DNA from: Enteractinococcus helveticum | Lineage (GTDB): Bacteria; Actinomycetota; Actinomycetes; Actinomycetales; Micrococcaceae | Reading direction: 5' to 3' | Assembly: GCF_020742345.1 (NCBI RefSeq) | Contig: NZ_DYXC01000029.1 | Location: 1 to 64,000, forward strand | DNA: 64,000 nucleotides | Shown here: piece after piece, positions 44,267 to 53,200 of the stretch | Layout of the letters: each line of letters begins with the position of its first letter | Position numbering within the stretch: position 1 is the stretch's first letter | Program-made: the position numbers and the translations under genes | Notes under the pieces: generated by a model | Database searches by the model: none | What the model was told of the DNA's origin: nothing | Seen by the model: only the letters and a program-made list of their open reading frames with translations

Positions 44267-45135
44267 ATCGCATCACCTCGTTGCATCCAGCGCCGCATAC
44301 CGGCACGGCGTCGGGTGTTGTGCACTATGAATTCAAAGTCTCGGCGGGTTCCATACGGTGGGATGTCGTGAGAGAAATATTCAATGCGTTTATGCGGGGT
44401 CAGATCGACATAGAGCGGGCGGGCACCGTCGTCGATATGAATGACACGGCTTCCTGCTGCCGCCAGCCGCTGTGCCAGGAACAGATCTGCCCCGCAATCG
44501 ATGACGGTATGGGCAAAGTGGTATTTTGCAGCCTGGAGTGTCTCGGGCAGCAGCACTGAGTTCAACGGGTTGGCTCGGTCAACCTGTAAAAGCATCGTCA
44601 CGCCCTCCCAGGTGGGCGCATTGAGCATGTAGATGTGCGGCGATGGCATTTCAAAATCGAAGGTCAAGATATCGATGGCGTCGTCAGTGGCCTCGAGGAT
44701 ACTGCGCGATAGCGCTTCGGAAGCATCGGCATCGATCAGGACGACGCCCTGATCTTGGTAGGCGTAGGCCATGGCTGCTGCCAACATTTTGAAGCGCTCA
44801 GAACCGGTCTGTACCAGAGCCCACACTGTAGGGTCGACAGAGCTGGGAAAACAAGTGGTCACTAACCAGTGTTCAAAGGTGGCTTCGTGATCCGGGTAGT
44901 GCCACTGCTTATGGTCGGCGACGATAGTATTGTCGCCGACTTGGATCGTGGCAGCATAGGATGCATCATCATTGGCGTCTGCGAGCTCAACAATGTCCAT
45001 ACCCAGCGCAGCGATGACTGCATAGACAAAACGTGCGGCGTCGTCGCTGGCACTGCTGGTATCCACCAGCACCCGCATGAGAGTATCCGGCGGGGTTTTC
45101 TTACCTGGGAGAAATCTTCGTTGCGTGGTTGACAT
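44263..45135 (-). CDS. TadZ/CpaE-like protein without a Walker A loop (Rv3660c-type)
   Basis: A 290-residue protein at the head of the Tad operon, where CpaE/TadZ (Ssd in mycobacteria) is expected. VVLIDADASEALSRSI and HTVIDCGADLFLAQRLAA match the ParA/MinD-like strands around switch regions, but no KGGxGK-type phosphate loop is found. Therefore probably not an active ATPase. The start may be ATG 45135 or ATG 45078. It would place the pilus apparatus in the cell, by family analogy. Confidence 0.72.
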   Translation of the reverse strand: MSTTQRRFLPGKKTPPDTLMRVLVDTSSASDDAARFVYAVIAALGMDIVELADANDDASYAATIQVGDNTIVADHKQWHYPDHEATFEHWLVTTCFPSSVDPTVWALVQTGSERFKMLAAAMAYAYQDQGVVLIDADASEALSRSILEATDDAIDILTFDFEMPSPHIYMLNAPTWEGVTMLLQVDRANPLNSVLLPETLQAAKYHFAHTVIDCGADLFLAQRLAAAGSRVIHIDDGARPLYVDLTPHKRIEYFSHDIPPYGTRRDFEFIVHNTRRRAGMRRWMQRGDAI

Positions 45136-45238
45136 GCATCCAGCATCAACTCATTACATGTCAAACAGTGGGTGTTCGATTCGAATTGTGGAAAACAACC
45201 GGTGTGTTTGCCAGGGTGTGGACAGTGTCTGCAGCGAA

Positions 45239-46045
45239 CTATTTTTGGCCGGTAAGGTCAACTTCACTGTGGTCGGGGTCGAAGTAGGCGGCCGGGACGG
45301 GTTTGGTCGCGTCCCATTCGGTGATGTCGATCTTGTACCGAGGATCCCAGGGCTCAGCCCAGCCGAGGAGTTCCAAGACTCGGTCAATGATCATCGCAGT
45401 AAACCCCCACACAAGTGTGCCGCCGACGGTGAAGGCTGGAGTACCGAAGCGTTGGTCAGCGGATCGGTCGGTTGCTACCGCCGTGACGCGGAGTTTTGGA
45501 TCGACCAGATCGCCCACCGGGACACGAAAGACCCGGGTAGCTTCTTGGGTGGTGACCATTTCGTTGGGGTGTTGCCACCACCCAATCACGGGGGTGACTC
45601 GAAAATTGGAAACAGGCAGTGGTAGTTCGGGAAGCTTACCCAATGGAATGATGCCGTTGGGGTCGACACCGGTTTCTTCTTGCGTTTCACGTATTGCGCA
45701 GGCGATTTCGTCGTCGTCTTGAGGTTCTAGACCGCCACCGGGAAAGGAGACTTGTCCAGGATGATTTCGTAATGCTGTGGAACGCTGTGTCAGCAAGACA
45801 TCGAGTTCTTCGGGCACGATGGTGCGCCGAAAGGTGGCCGGTCGGTCATCCATCGACCCGAACAGTAATAGTACCGACGCCTGGCGCGGGTCGATGAGAT
45901 CGCTGATACGAAATGGCCATGTCGAGTTGTACTCTGGCAGGGTCGATGCAGGAGATACGGTGACGCGATTGGCGATATCAGGATGCACGGTGCCGTGGGT
46001 GTGCACGAGGGCGAGTAGGTCTGCGAGCGCGCCATCGAGTTGCAT
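45239..46045 (-). CDS. Nudix hydrolase, CoA pyrophosphatase type
   Basis: A 268-residue Nudix enzyme. Nudix box GGGLEPQDDDEIACAIRET then QEETGV, preceded by LRNHPGQVSFPGG, the UPF0035 signature of CoA diphosphatases. Counterpart of Rv3672c. It follows nth by one base. The C-terminal end contains no membrane segment. Confidence 0.9.
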   Translation of the reverse strand: MQLDGALADLLALVHTHGTVHPDIANRVTVSPASTLPEYNSTWPFRISDLIDPRQASVLLLFGSMDDRPATFRRTIVPEELDVLLTQRSTALRNHPGQVSFPGGGLEPQDDDEIACAIRETQEETGVDPNGIIPLGKLPELPLPVSNFRVTPVIGWWQHPNEMVTTQEATRVFRVPVGDLVDPKLRVTAVATDRSADQRFGTPAFTVGGTLVWGFTAMIIDRVLELLGWAEPWDPRYKIDITEWDATKPVPAAYFDPDHSEVDLTGQK

Positions 46046-46046
46046 G

Positions 46047-46829
46047 TTAGGCCTCCCAAATATAACCGTCGGCCCGCAGTTCGGCGCGCGTGGCGCCGTT
46101 GACTAGGGCTTGATATATGTGTTCGCGGCCGGGGGCGAGCTCATAGGCCAACAGTTCTTGAGCGGCCTGCGGATTGATTTCGCCGGTACCTGCCGAGGGG
46201 CACCATTTGGCAACCGGGCAGGCACCACAAGCGGGTCGTTTGGCGTGGCACACGCGGCGGCCAAGGAAAATGACCCGGTTGGAGACTTCAGTGTAATCTT
46301 TGGGCTCAAATAGCGCTACGATGTCTCGTTCCACGACATTCGGATTGGTCGAATCGGTCCAACCAAATCGATTTGCTAACCGAATGACGTGGGTATCGGT
46401 GGTAATGCCGGGGACTCCGAATACGTTGCCCAGTACGACAAAAGCTGTTTTTCGTCCGACTCCGGGCAGCTTGACGAGCTTGTCCAAGGTACCGGGGACT
46501 TCACCGTCATGGTCTTCGATGAGTGCTTGGGAAAGTCCCAACAGTGCACGAGCTTTGTTCTTATAGAAGCCAGTGGAGCGAATGAGTTCTTGCAATTCGA
46601 CCTCGGATGCTTGGGCCATTGCGAATGCATCGGGAAAACGTTCGAATAATGCAGGAGTGACGGCGTTGACTCGTATGTCGGTGGTTTGAGCGCTCAGTAC
46701 CGTAGCAACCAACAGCTCGAAGGCGTTGGTGTAGTCAAGTTCCGCATGGGCGTACGGGAAGACCTCGCCGAGCACACGGAAGATCTTACGGGCTCGGCGC
46801 TTTTTGGCCAGCGGCGTCTCGTTCCTCAC
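46047..46829 (-). CDS. nth: Endonuclease III
   Basis: DNA glycosylase/AP lyase for oxidised pyrimidines, 260 residues. The helix-hairpin-helix LVKLPGVGRKTAFVVLG holds the catalytic lysine, TTDTHVIRLANR the aspartate, and CHAKRPACGACPVAKWC the four cysteines of the [4Fe-4S] cluster. GTG start with AAGGAAAGGA upstream. The C-terminus extends about 40 residues beyond the cluster. Confidence 0.95.
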   Translation of the reverse strand: MRNETPLAKKRRARKIFRVLGEVFPYAHAELDYTNAFELLVATVLSAQTTDIRVNAVTPALFERFPDAFAMAQASEVELQELIRSTGFYKNKARALLGLSQALIEDHDGEVPGTLDKLVKLPGVGRKTAFVVLGNVFGVPGITTDTHVIRLANRFGWTDSTNPNVVERDIVALFEPKDYTEVSNRVIFLGRRVCHAKRPACGACPVAKWCPSAGTGEINPQAAQELLAYELAPGREHIYQALVNGATRAELRADGYIWEA

Positions 46830-46911
46830 AGTGGTCCTTTCCTTGCATCGTTGCGTCTTATCCTAGGCTGCACAGTGAGGTCGGCGTCGAATCCGTGCAG
46901 ATAATAGCGTA

Positions 46912-46944
46912 ATGACCGTTCATCGTGACAACCATGACCGTTCA
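46912..46944. repeat. Direct repeat pair upstream of acs
   Basis: ATGACCGTTCA occurs exactly at 46912-46922 and 46934-46944, 22 bp apart (two helical turns on the same DNA face). It sits about 50-80 bases upstream of the predicted acs transcription start, so it may be a regulator's tandem operator. Confidence 0.6.
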
Positions 46945-46957
46945 GCGCACGATGAAT

Positions 46958-46986
46958 TTGAATGGCTTGGTCAAAACTCTTAGCAT
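46958..46986 (+). promoter_or_regulatory. Predicted acs promoter
   Basis: TTGAAT at 46958-46963, a 17-base spacer and TAGCAT at 46981-46986. Transcription would begin near 46993. Confidence 0.55.
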
Positions 46987-46995
46987 AACCCTAGA

Positions 46996-47011
46996 TGTGA
47001 CGACGATCACG
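46996..47011. promoter_or_regulatory. Candidate Crp/GlxR box at acs
   Basis: TGTGA, six bases, TCACG: one base from the consensus TGTGA-N6-TCACA. It starts just after the predicted transcription start and ends 14 bases before the acs ATG, a position expected to repress. A Crp-family gene is 5.5 kb away. Confidence 0.6.
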
Positions 47012-47025
47012 ACCGAAGGAGCCTC

Positions 47026-49005
47026 ATGGTCACCACACACGAAATTGCCACCCAACAACGAGCACAAGAGCTCTATGCACGAGCCGATAAGGACCACCTG
47101 GAATACTGGGCGTCCCGGGCTCGTGCCGAAGTGCACTGGGATACCCCGTTTACCAAGATCCTCGACTGGACGAATCCCCCATTTGCGCGATGGTTTGCCG
47201 ACGGGACAACGAATGCCTGCTACAACGCGGTGGATCGTCATGTCGCAGCCGGTAACGGCGACCGAGTCGCCCTGTATTTTGAAGGGGAACCGGGTGATTC
47301 TCAGGCAGTAACCTATGCCGAGCTGCTCGATCGCGTTTCCCAGACTGCTAACGCATTAGAAGCTCTGGGCGTAACCAAGGGCGACCGGGTGGCCATCTAC
47401 CTGCCCATGTTGGTCGAGGCAGTTGTGTCGATCCTGGCCTGTGCTCGCATCGGGGCGGTCCACTCGGTGGTCTTCGGAGGTTTCTCAGCCGAAGCGTTGC
47501 GCTCGCGCATTGATGATGCTGAGGCCAAGGTGGTCATTACCGCGGATGGTTCCTACCGTCGTGGCAAACCGAATATGCTCAAGCCGATTGTCGACGACGC
47601 CCTGGCCAGCAACGGTCACACCGTTGAGCATGTACTCGTGGTGCAGCGCAATGGTGAGGACATTAACTGGGTCCAGGGCCGCGACCAGTGGTTCCACGAC
47701 GTCGTTGATGCACAACCAACAACTCATGAACTGGTGTGGCACGAGGCAGAACATCCGTTGTTCATCCTCTACACTTCCGGTACCACCGGCACACCAAAAG
47801 GTATTCTGCACACCACGGGTGGATACCTGACCCAGGTCACTGCCACCGCACGCGATACCTTTGATTTACAGCCTGAATCCGATGTTTTTTGGTGCACCGC
47901 CGACGTCGGCTGGGTGACTGGGCACTCCTATATCGTCTATGGTCCAATGTCCAATGGTGCCACCCAGGTCATTTATGAGGGCACCCCGGACGCCCCACAC
48001 CGTGGCCGCTGGTGGGAAATCGTTGAAAAATACGGTGTTACCATTCTCTACACCGCACCAACTGCAATCCGTGCGGCTATGAAGTGGGGCCGAGATATTG
48101 TAGACCGTTACGATCTGTCGTCGTTGCGGTTGTTGGGTTCGGTTGGCGAAGCGATCAACCCGGAGGCCTGGTACTGGTACCGTGAGGTGATCGGTCAGAA
48201 TAATGGTGCAGGTACCGTGAACGAAGATGGCACTGTCACGCCTGGAGCTCGCAAGTCCGATCCGGTGGCCATCGCTGATACCTGGTGGCAGACTGAAACC
48301 GGCGCGCACATCCTGACTCCGCTACCCGCCCTGACCGCCGAGCAGCTCAAGCCGGGTTCGGCCCAGCGAGCCGTTGCCGGTATCGCCGTGGATGTTGTCG
48401 ACGAAGAAGGCAACACCATGCAGGACACCTCCCAGGGGTTCTTGGTCATTCGTGAGCCGTGGCCGGCAATGGCCCGTACCATCTGGGGCGATGACCAGCG
48501 ATTTGTGGACACTTACTGGTCGCGCTTTGACGGAATGTACTTTGCTGGCGATGGCGCACGTTTCGATGAAGACGGCGATATTTGGTTATTGGGTCGTGTC
48601 GACGACGTGATGAACGTCTCCGGACACCGATTGTCCACCACCGAGATCGAGTCCGCGCTGGTTGCCCACCCAGTGGTTGCTGAGGCCGCCGTCGTCGGTG
48701 CTGCTGATGAGACCACCGGTCAGGCAGTCTATGCTTTTGTCATTCTGAACGAGGACTCAAATGGTATCGCCCCCGATGAAGCCGAAGCGACTCTGCGCGA
48801 GCACGTCGCTTCGCATATTGGTCCGATCGCTAAACCCCGCAGAATCCTCATAACCAGTGACCTGCCCAAAACACGCTCAGGCAAAATTATGCGCCGTCTG
48901 CTCAAGGACGCCGCCGAAGGCAAGACTCAGGCTGACACCACAGCTCTGGCAACCCTGGCTGATCCGGCGGTGATGGAAGAAATCCTCAACGAGATGCGTG
49001 GCTAA
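47026..49005 (+). CDS. acs: Acetyl-CoA synthetase
   Basis: AMP-forming acetate activation, 659 residues. The P-loop-like YTSGTTGTPKGI, DVGWVTGHSYI and WQTETGAHILTPLP line the acyl-adenylate site. The hinge GRVDDVMNVSGHRLSTTEIES follows, and the acetylation-regulated lysine lies in TRSGKIMRRLL near residue 620. GGAG precedes the ATG. Divergent from nth by 196 bp that hold a promoter, a Crp-like box and repeats. Could be deacetylated by the AcuC-like protein of this window, by analogy with Bacillus. Confidence 0.96.
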   Translation: MVTTHEIATQQRAQELYARADKDHLEYWASRARAEVHWDTPFTKILDWTNPPFARWFADGTTNACYNAVDRHVAAGNGDRVALYFEGEPGDSQAVTYAELLDRVSQTANALEALGVTKGDRVAIYLPMLVEAVVSILACARIGAVHSVVFGGFSAEALRSRIDDAEAKVVITADGSYRRGKPNMLKPIVDDALASNGHTVEHVLVVQRNGEDINWVQGRDQWFHDVVDAQPTTHELVWHEAEHPLFILYTSGTTGTPKGILHTTGGYLTQVTATARDTFDLQPESDVFWCTADVGWVTGHSYIVYGPMSNGATQVIYEGTPDAPHRGRWWEIVEKYGVTILYTAPTAIRAAMKWGRDIVDRYDLSSLRLLGSVGEAINPEAWYWYREVIGQNNGAGTVNEDGTVTPGARKSDPVAIADTWWQTETGAHILTPLPALTAEQLKPGSAQRAVAGIAVDVVDEEGNTMQDTSQGFLVIREPWPAMARTIWGDDQRFVDTYWSRFDGMYFAGDGARFDEDGDIWLLGRVDDVMNVSGHRLSTTEIESALVAHPVVAEAAVVGAADETTGQAVYAFVILNEDSNGIAPDEAEATLREHVASHIGPIAKPRRILITSDLPKTRSGKIMRRLLKDAAEGKTQADTTALATLADPAVMEEILNEMRG

Positions 49006-49026
49006 CCGCACAAGTCACGCCCAACG

Positions 49027-49068
49027 CTTCGGCCCACAACCAAACCGGTTGTGGGCCGAAGTTTTTTA
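49027..49068. terminator. Terminator between acs and metS
   Basis: Perfect 15-bp arms (49027-49041 and 49047-49061), five-base loop, then TTTTTT in the plus direction. It ends acs and may also end the convergent transporter transcript. Confidence 0.9.
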
Positions 49069-49081
49069 TAGGGTTGTAGGA

Positions 49082-49237
49082 CTAGAGGGTTTTACCACCC
49101 AGGATTTCTCCTTCGGCTTCGCCGAATTCTCCAGAGACTTCATCCGGGTGACGTTGCAAGTTGATCATCGCAAAGACCACCCCACCGAAGACGGTGACGC
49201 AGGCGATGATCATCATGACTATGGCGATGGGGCTCAT
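49082..49237 (-). CDS. metS: MetS-like small subunit of the NSS transporter
   Basis: A 51-residue gene from ATG 49237 to TAG 49082: one transmembrane helix MSPIAIVMMIIACVTVFGGV then a polar tail FAMINLQRHPDEVSG. This is the pattern of MetS, the short partner needed by MetP methionine/alanine importers in Corynebacterium. Its start overlaps the large subunit's stop in ATGA. It is clearly a real gene despite its size. Confidence 0.85.
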   Translation of the reverse strand: MSPIAIVMMIIACVTVFGGVVFAMINLQRHPDEVSGEFGEAEGEILGGKTL

Positions 49238-50862
49238 GGTGTAACTCCCTGTTCTGGTTCTGTTGCGGAAGCATGTTTACCCAGTGGCGGGTCGGTTTCA
49301 TCAAGCGGGTATTCATTCGATGACCGTTCAGCGTATAGCGCTGAGTTTTTCGGCCATGGAATCAGGCTCAAGATGATGGCGATGACAATTATGCCAACGG
49401 CCATACCCCAACCAAACGTATTGACGTACCACTGTGGGTAGCCCCCGTAGGGTTCCTCAGCGGTAGTTTGGTTGAGGAATTCCGTTATGAGCATGTAGCC
49501 AAGGACTACCGGCAGCACGATGGCCACCAAGATCTTATAGACTGTGCCGAGCCGGAAGGATGAAACCTTGTTGAGGTGTGCAACGACACGGTTGAGACGG
49601 CGCAGCAACCATGCGACAACAACGACCGCCACGAAGGCTGCCGCGACAATACCAAAGTTGTTGACGAAGTAATCGAAAGTATCGAGCAGAGCGAGCCCTG
49701 ACGTGGTACCGAATCCAAGCAGTGAAATCAGTGCGAGCAGGGTTCCTACGGTCCAGACCACCGTGTTTCGAGACCATCCGGTCTTGTCTTTGATTGCAGA
49801 GAAGGTGACTTCCAGGATTGAAATCATCGATGTGAACCCGGCAATGAGTAATGAGCCGAAGAACAAAATACCAATGACTGGTCCCAGGCCAAGTGGCGCT
49901 TGGGAGATAATTTCTGGAAACGCCACGAAGGCCAGCCCGATACCAGAGGTTACGACTTCACCGATCTGCACTCCGGCTGCTTGGGCCATAAAGCCCAGGG
50001 TGGCAAAGACGCCGATACCGGCTAAGATCTCAAATCCAGAGTTTGAAAACGCAACCACCAGGCCGGAAGAAGTCAGGTTGGTGCGTCGTTTCAGATAGGA
50101 CGCGTATGTGATCATGATCCCGAAACCAACGGACAGTGAGAAGAAGATCTGGCCATAAGCCGCGATCCATACACTTGGGTTGAGCAGGGCTTCCCAATTC
50201 GGGGTGAAGAGCGCATCGAGACCCGAGCTTGAGCCTGGCAGTGTTAGCGCGATAATGATCAGAATAAGGAACATCAGCACAAGCAGTGGGATCCCGATCA
50301 CCGCGGCTACGCCGATACCTCGACGCACCCCAAAGGCGAGGATGAGTAGCGTAGCTACCCAGATAATCAGAAGCGGCCAGAACACACCCGGAACGAGTTC
50401 GAAGTTGAATCCTGGTGTTTCTGACATTTGCAAGTATTCTTCGAAGAAGTATGCGTTAGGATCATCTCCCCATGCTTCTGTTGCCGAGAAAAAGATGTAC
50501 ATCGTAGCCCAGGCCAAGATGGCTGCGTAGTAGATACCGATGATCACACAGATCATTGCGTGCCACCAGCCAACGGCCTCGGTTCTCTTATGGAGGCGGC
50601 GGAAGGTCAACGGTGGGGAACCTTTAAATCGGTGCCCCAGTGAGTAGTCGAAAAACAACAGTGGAATACCGGCAGATAGCAGCGCGACAAGGTACGGAAT
50701 GATAAATGCGCCGCCACCGTTTTCGTACGCGATGTATGGGAAGCGCCAAATATTTCCCAACCCGATTGCAGATCCCATAGCCGCCAAGATAAATATCCAA
50801 CGGCCACCAAAATCTTCGCGCACTTGGGTTTTTGTTGGCGCAGAAGTTACTTGAGAGGACAT
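49234..50862 (-). CDS. metP: Sodium-dependent NSS family transporter (MetP-like)
   Basis: A 542-residue Na+ symporter of the neurotransmitter:sodium symporter family. The first helix has FILAAMGSAIGLGNIWRFPY and ENGGGAFIIPYLV, the classic sodium and substrate site. About 12 helices follow. With the adjacent small subunit, methionine or alanine uptake is probable, though specificity is inferred. ATG 50862 is chosen for AAAGGGG six bases upstream and because the first conserved residues begin there. Confidence 0.9.
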   Translation of the reverse strand: MSSQVTSAPTKTQVREDFGGRWIFILAAMGSAIGLGNIWRFPYIAYENGGGAFIIPYLVALLSAGIPLLFFDYSLGHRFKGSPPLTFRRLHKRTEAVGWWHAMICVIIGIYYAAILAWATMYIFFSATEAWGDDPNAYFFEEYLQMSETPGFNFELVPGVFWPLLIIWVATLLILAFGVRRGIGVAAVIGIPLLVLMFLILIIIALTLPGSSSGLDALFTPNWEALLNPSVWIAAYGQIFFSLSVGFGIMITYASYLKRRTNLTSSGLVVAFSNSGFEILAGIGVFATLGFMAQAAGVQIGEVVTSGIGLAFVAFPEIISQAPLGLGPVIGILFFGSLLIAGFTSMISILEVTFSAIKDKTGWSRNTVVWTVGTLLALISLLGFGTTSGLALLDTFDYFVNNFGIVAAAFVAVVVVAWLLRRLNRVVAHLNKVSSFRLGTVYKILVAIVLPVVLGYMLITEFLNQTTAEEPYGGYPQWYVNTFGWGMAVGIIVIAIILSLIPWPKNSALYAERSSNEYPLDETDPPLGKHASATEPEQGVTP

Positions 50863-50908
50863 TTCTACCCCTTTAGAGCAGGCGATGTGAGCAGAAGTCA
50901 CTACATGA

Positions 50909-50937
50909 CTTATGTCACCAAGATTACGCCTTGTCAA
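50909..50937 (-). promoter_or_regulatory. Predicted promoter of metPS
   Basis: On the minus strand TTGACA (50937-50932), a 17-base spacer and CATAAG (50914-50909). It gives a leader of about 40 bases before ATG 50862. Confidence 0.65.
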
Positions 50938-51011
50938 GCATTAGAACAACATGTCCGGCACAATCAGGCACGGCTTGACTTGGGAGTTGAGCTGTTCCTG
51001 CTAGCGCCTGC

Positions 51012-52205
51012 TTATTCTAAGCAGTGTCCGGTGGACACTGGCTGCGATAACTGAGGGGCTTGATTGATCAGGTCGGCAATTTCTTCATGCGACATCGCAT
51101 AGCCAATATCGGCCTCAGAGGCGCGTGCAAATATCACACCAGCGACGGTGCCATCTTCTGCGACCAATGCACCGCCAGAATTGCCCTGACGTACCTCAGC
51201 AGCTAGCTGGTATACGTCGCGCAGCTGGGCATTTTCATCGTAAATATTCACTATGGTTGCCGGTCCATGAGCCTGGATTTCAGCGCCAAGGATTTGATGT
51301 GGACCACCGGATGGGAATCCTAAAACAAACGCCGCGTCACCCGGCTCAAGAGGGTCACCAAATTCGACAACTGGTAGTTGTGCACCAGGTAGGGCAATGA
51401 TCGCGACGTCGATGTCCGGGTCGAATGCTACGACCTGACCGGTATATAATTGCCCGTCGAAGGATTCGACCTGTGGTGCTTCGACCCCTGCAACCACGTG
51501 AGCATTTGTCACTATTCGATTGCCGGTCACTGCGAAGCCGGACCCGGTTTGGCTTTGACCGCATTCATAGGCGCTTCCGGTGATTCGTACCGATGATTCG
51601 CTGGTTTCGTGCACCTCACTGGTGGGCTCAATCTCAGTTTTTTCAACCTCTGGATCCGCGTTGTCTGCCAAATCCAGTTCGGGAAGTTCTGAAGAATCCA
51701 AGATAGCTGCTCGAACTTCAGCGACCCAGATGCGCGCGCTTTCTGGGGTTAATGTCGTCGTGAAGGCGACGATCCGTGAATTCTTGAGCACGCTGGTGAT
51801 TCCGGGGACCCCAACGCTGGAGATCGAAAACGCGACCAGCGAAATAACGAGTCCCGCAACAGCCGTATTAGCGAGGGCGCCCAAGAACTTATCGATGGCA
51901 CGCATCGCCGGATGACTGACGTGCAAGCGCAACCTGCGCCCAATCTTGCGCCCGATCATCATACCGAGCCAAATTAATACCGCGGTCACCGCTACCATGG
52001 CAATAATTCTTATGACGCCTGCGGGCACCAGTTGAACAATTAGCGGCATCAAAAATAAGCCACCTAATACCCCAACGACTGCGCCGGCTACGGTGCCCAT
52101 CGAGATCCAAAATCCTCGACGAAAACCGATCAGAATAACAATGACGAGCACAACGACTAATGCCCAATCAAGCAAGGAAAACGCTATGACCACCCACCGT
52201 CCCAT
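51012..52205 (-). CDS. marP: MarP family membrane serine protease
   Basis: A 397-residue protein with four N-terminal transmembrane helices of the CvpA/colicin V production type, then an extracytoplasmic trypsin-like domain. The triad is visible: RIVTNAHVVAG (His), DPDIDVAIIALPG (Asp) and VRQGNSGGALV (Ser). Two cysteines (YECGQ and the C-terminal GHCLE) may form a redox disulfide as in M. tuberculosis MarP (Rv3671c), which protects against acid and oxidative stress. Divergent from crp. Confidence 0.92.
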   Translation of the reverse strand: MGRWVVIAFSLLDWALVVVLVIVILIGFRRGFWISMGTVAGAVVGVLGGLFLMPLIVQLVPAGVIRIIAMVAVTAVLIWLGMMIGRKIGRRLRLHVSHPAMRAIDKFLGALANTAVAGLVISLVAFSISSVGVPGITSVLKNSRIVAFTTTLTPESARIWVAEVRAAILDSSELPELDLADNADPEVEKTEIEPTSEVHETSESSVRITGSAYECGQSQTGSGFAVTGNRIVTNAHVVAGVEAPQVESFDGQLYTGQVVAFDPDIDVAIIALPGAQLPVVEFGDPLEPGDAAFVLGFPSGGPHQILGAEIQAHGPATIVNIYDENAQLRDVYQLAAEVRQGNSGGALVAEDGTVAGVIFARASEADIGYAMSHEEIADLINQAPQLSQPVSTGHCLE

Positions 52206-52508
52206 CAGCTGTCATCATTGGTGGCTACAGTGTTTTAAGCCTAGCCGGTTTCTGCCATCTTATGCCCGGGTGATCGAACGCGTCGTCATACGGATGATTT
52301 TTCGTCTATCGTAGAAGAAGATTTCGCTGCTGGTTGTGACGATTTCCACATCTCTTTCTACATTAGATAGAATTAGCTGGAAGCCCATGTCGAATCGCAC
52401 TAATATTTGTGTGCCCGATCCGGCATTCATCGGCACTTCACCAACAGTGACCAAGTTCCGACAAGTTAGAGTTCGGCCCATAAGGCCAGTAAGGAAATCT
52501 TTACCACC
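52206..52508. other. Intergenic region between marP and crp
   Basis: About 300 bp with no convincing gene. A short frame on the minus strand (52260-52481) lacks a good ribosome site and is not accepted. The region holds a Crp-like box (52335-52350) and a possible -10 TAGAAT at 52368-52373, so it is mostly regulatory DNA for crp and perhaps for marP. Confidence 0.6.
52335..52350. promoter_or_regulatory. Candidate Crp/GlxR box upstream of crp
   Basis: TGTGA, six bases, CCACA: one mismatch from TGTGA-N6-TCACA. It lies 159 bases before the crp ATG and just upstream of TAGAAT (52368-52373), suggesting autoregulation. Confidence 0.5.
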
Positions 52509-53186
52509 ATGGATCTAGACGTATTGCGCAACGCACCCCTCTTTACACACCTTGATGACGAGGTGTTCAGCGCGCTGACCGCGGAGCTGACTGAAGTTGA
52601 GCTGTCCCGAGGTGCCTCAGTTTTCCATGAAGGCGATGACGGCGATCAGCTCTACGTTATTCTGTCAGGCAAAATTAAACTCGGTCGTACTGCCCCCGAC
52701 GGTCGCGAAAACTTGCTGGCCATTCTTGGCCCAGGCGAAGTCTTCGGCGAAATGGCACTGTTCAACCCAGCCCCACGTTCGGCTTCAGCAACCGCGGTTT
52801 CTGCAACCAGCCTTGCTGGTCTACGCCATGAAAACCTGCGAAAAGTCATCTACTCTTCGCCTGAAGTTTCCATGCAGCTGCTGGGTGCTTTGGCCCGTCG
52901 CCTGTCTCGTACCAACGAGTCCTTGGCTGACCTGGTTTTCTCAGATGTTCCCGGACGCGTTGCCAAAGCTCTGCTCGATCTGGCTGATCGCTTCGGCCGT
53001 CCAACCGCTGATGGCCTGTTGGTCGCTCACGACCTGACCCAGGAAGAACTGGCTCAGCTGGTTGGTGCATCTCGTGAAACCGTCAACAAGGCTTTGGCTG
53101 AATTCGTCCAGCGTGATTGGTTGCGTCTCGAGAACCGCGCCGTGATTATTCTTGATCTGCAGCGCCTCCGCCAGCGCGCACGCTAA
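52509..53186 (+). CDS. crp: Crp/Fnr family global regulator (GlxR/Rv3676-type)
   Basis: A 225-residue cAMP receptor protein homologue. The cyclic-nucleotide domain shows FHEGDDGDQLYVILSGKIKL, LAILGPGEVFGEMALFNPAP and RSASATA, the phosphate cassette. The C-terminal winged helix has LTQEELAQLVGASRETVNKA, nearly as in mycobacterial Crp. AAGGAAA precedes the ATG at a longish distance. Downstream, a 52-bp perfect palindrome ends transcription. Its position beside nth, nudix and marP matches the mycobacterial arrangement. Confidence 0.95.
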   Translation: MDLDVLRNAPLFTHLDDEVFSALTAELTEVELSRGASVFHEGDDGDQLYVILSGKIKLGRTAPDGRENLLAILGPGEVFGEMALFNPAPRSASATAVSATSLAGLRHENLRKVIYSSPEVSMQLLGALARRLSRTNESLADLVFSDVPGRVAKALLDLADRFGRPTADGLLVAHDLTQEELAQLVGASRETVNKALAEFVQRDWLRLENRAVIILDLQRLRQRAR

Positions 53187-53200
53187 GCGCATATAGCGTG

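Noticed and set aside
50886..50901. Possible Crp box upstream of metPS (TGTGA ... GTCAC)
   Set aside because: Spacing between half-sites is off by one base, so it does not fit TGTGA-N6-TCACA.
52260..52481. A 73-codon minus-strand frame between marP and crp
   Set aside because: No plausible ribosome site, no recognisable domain, and it overlaps the Crp-like box and promoter region.
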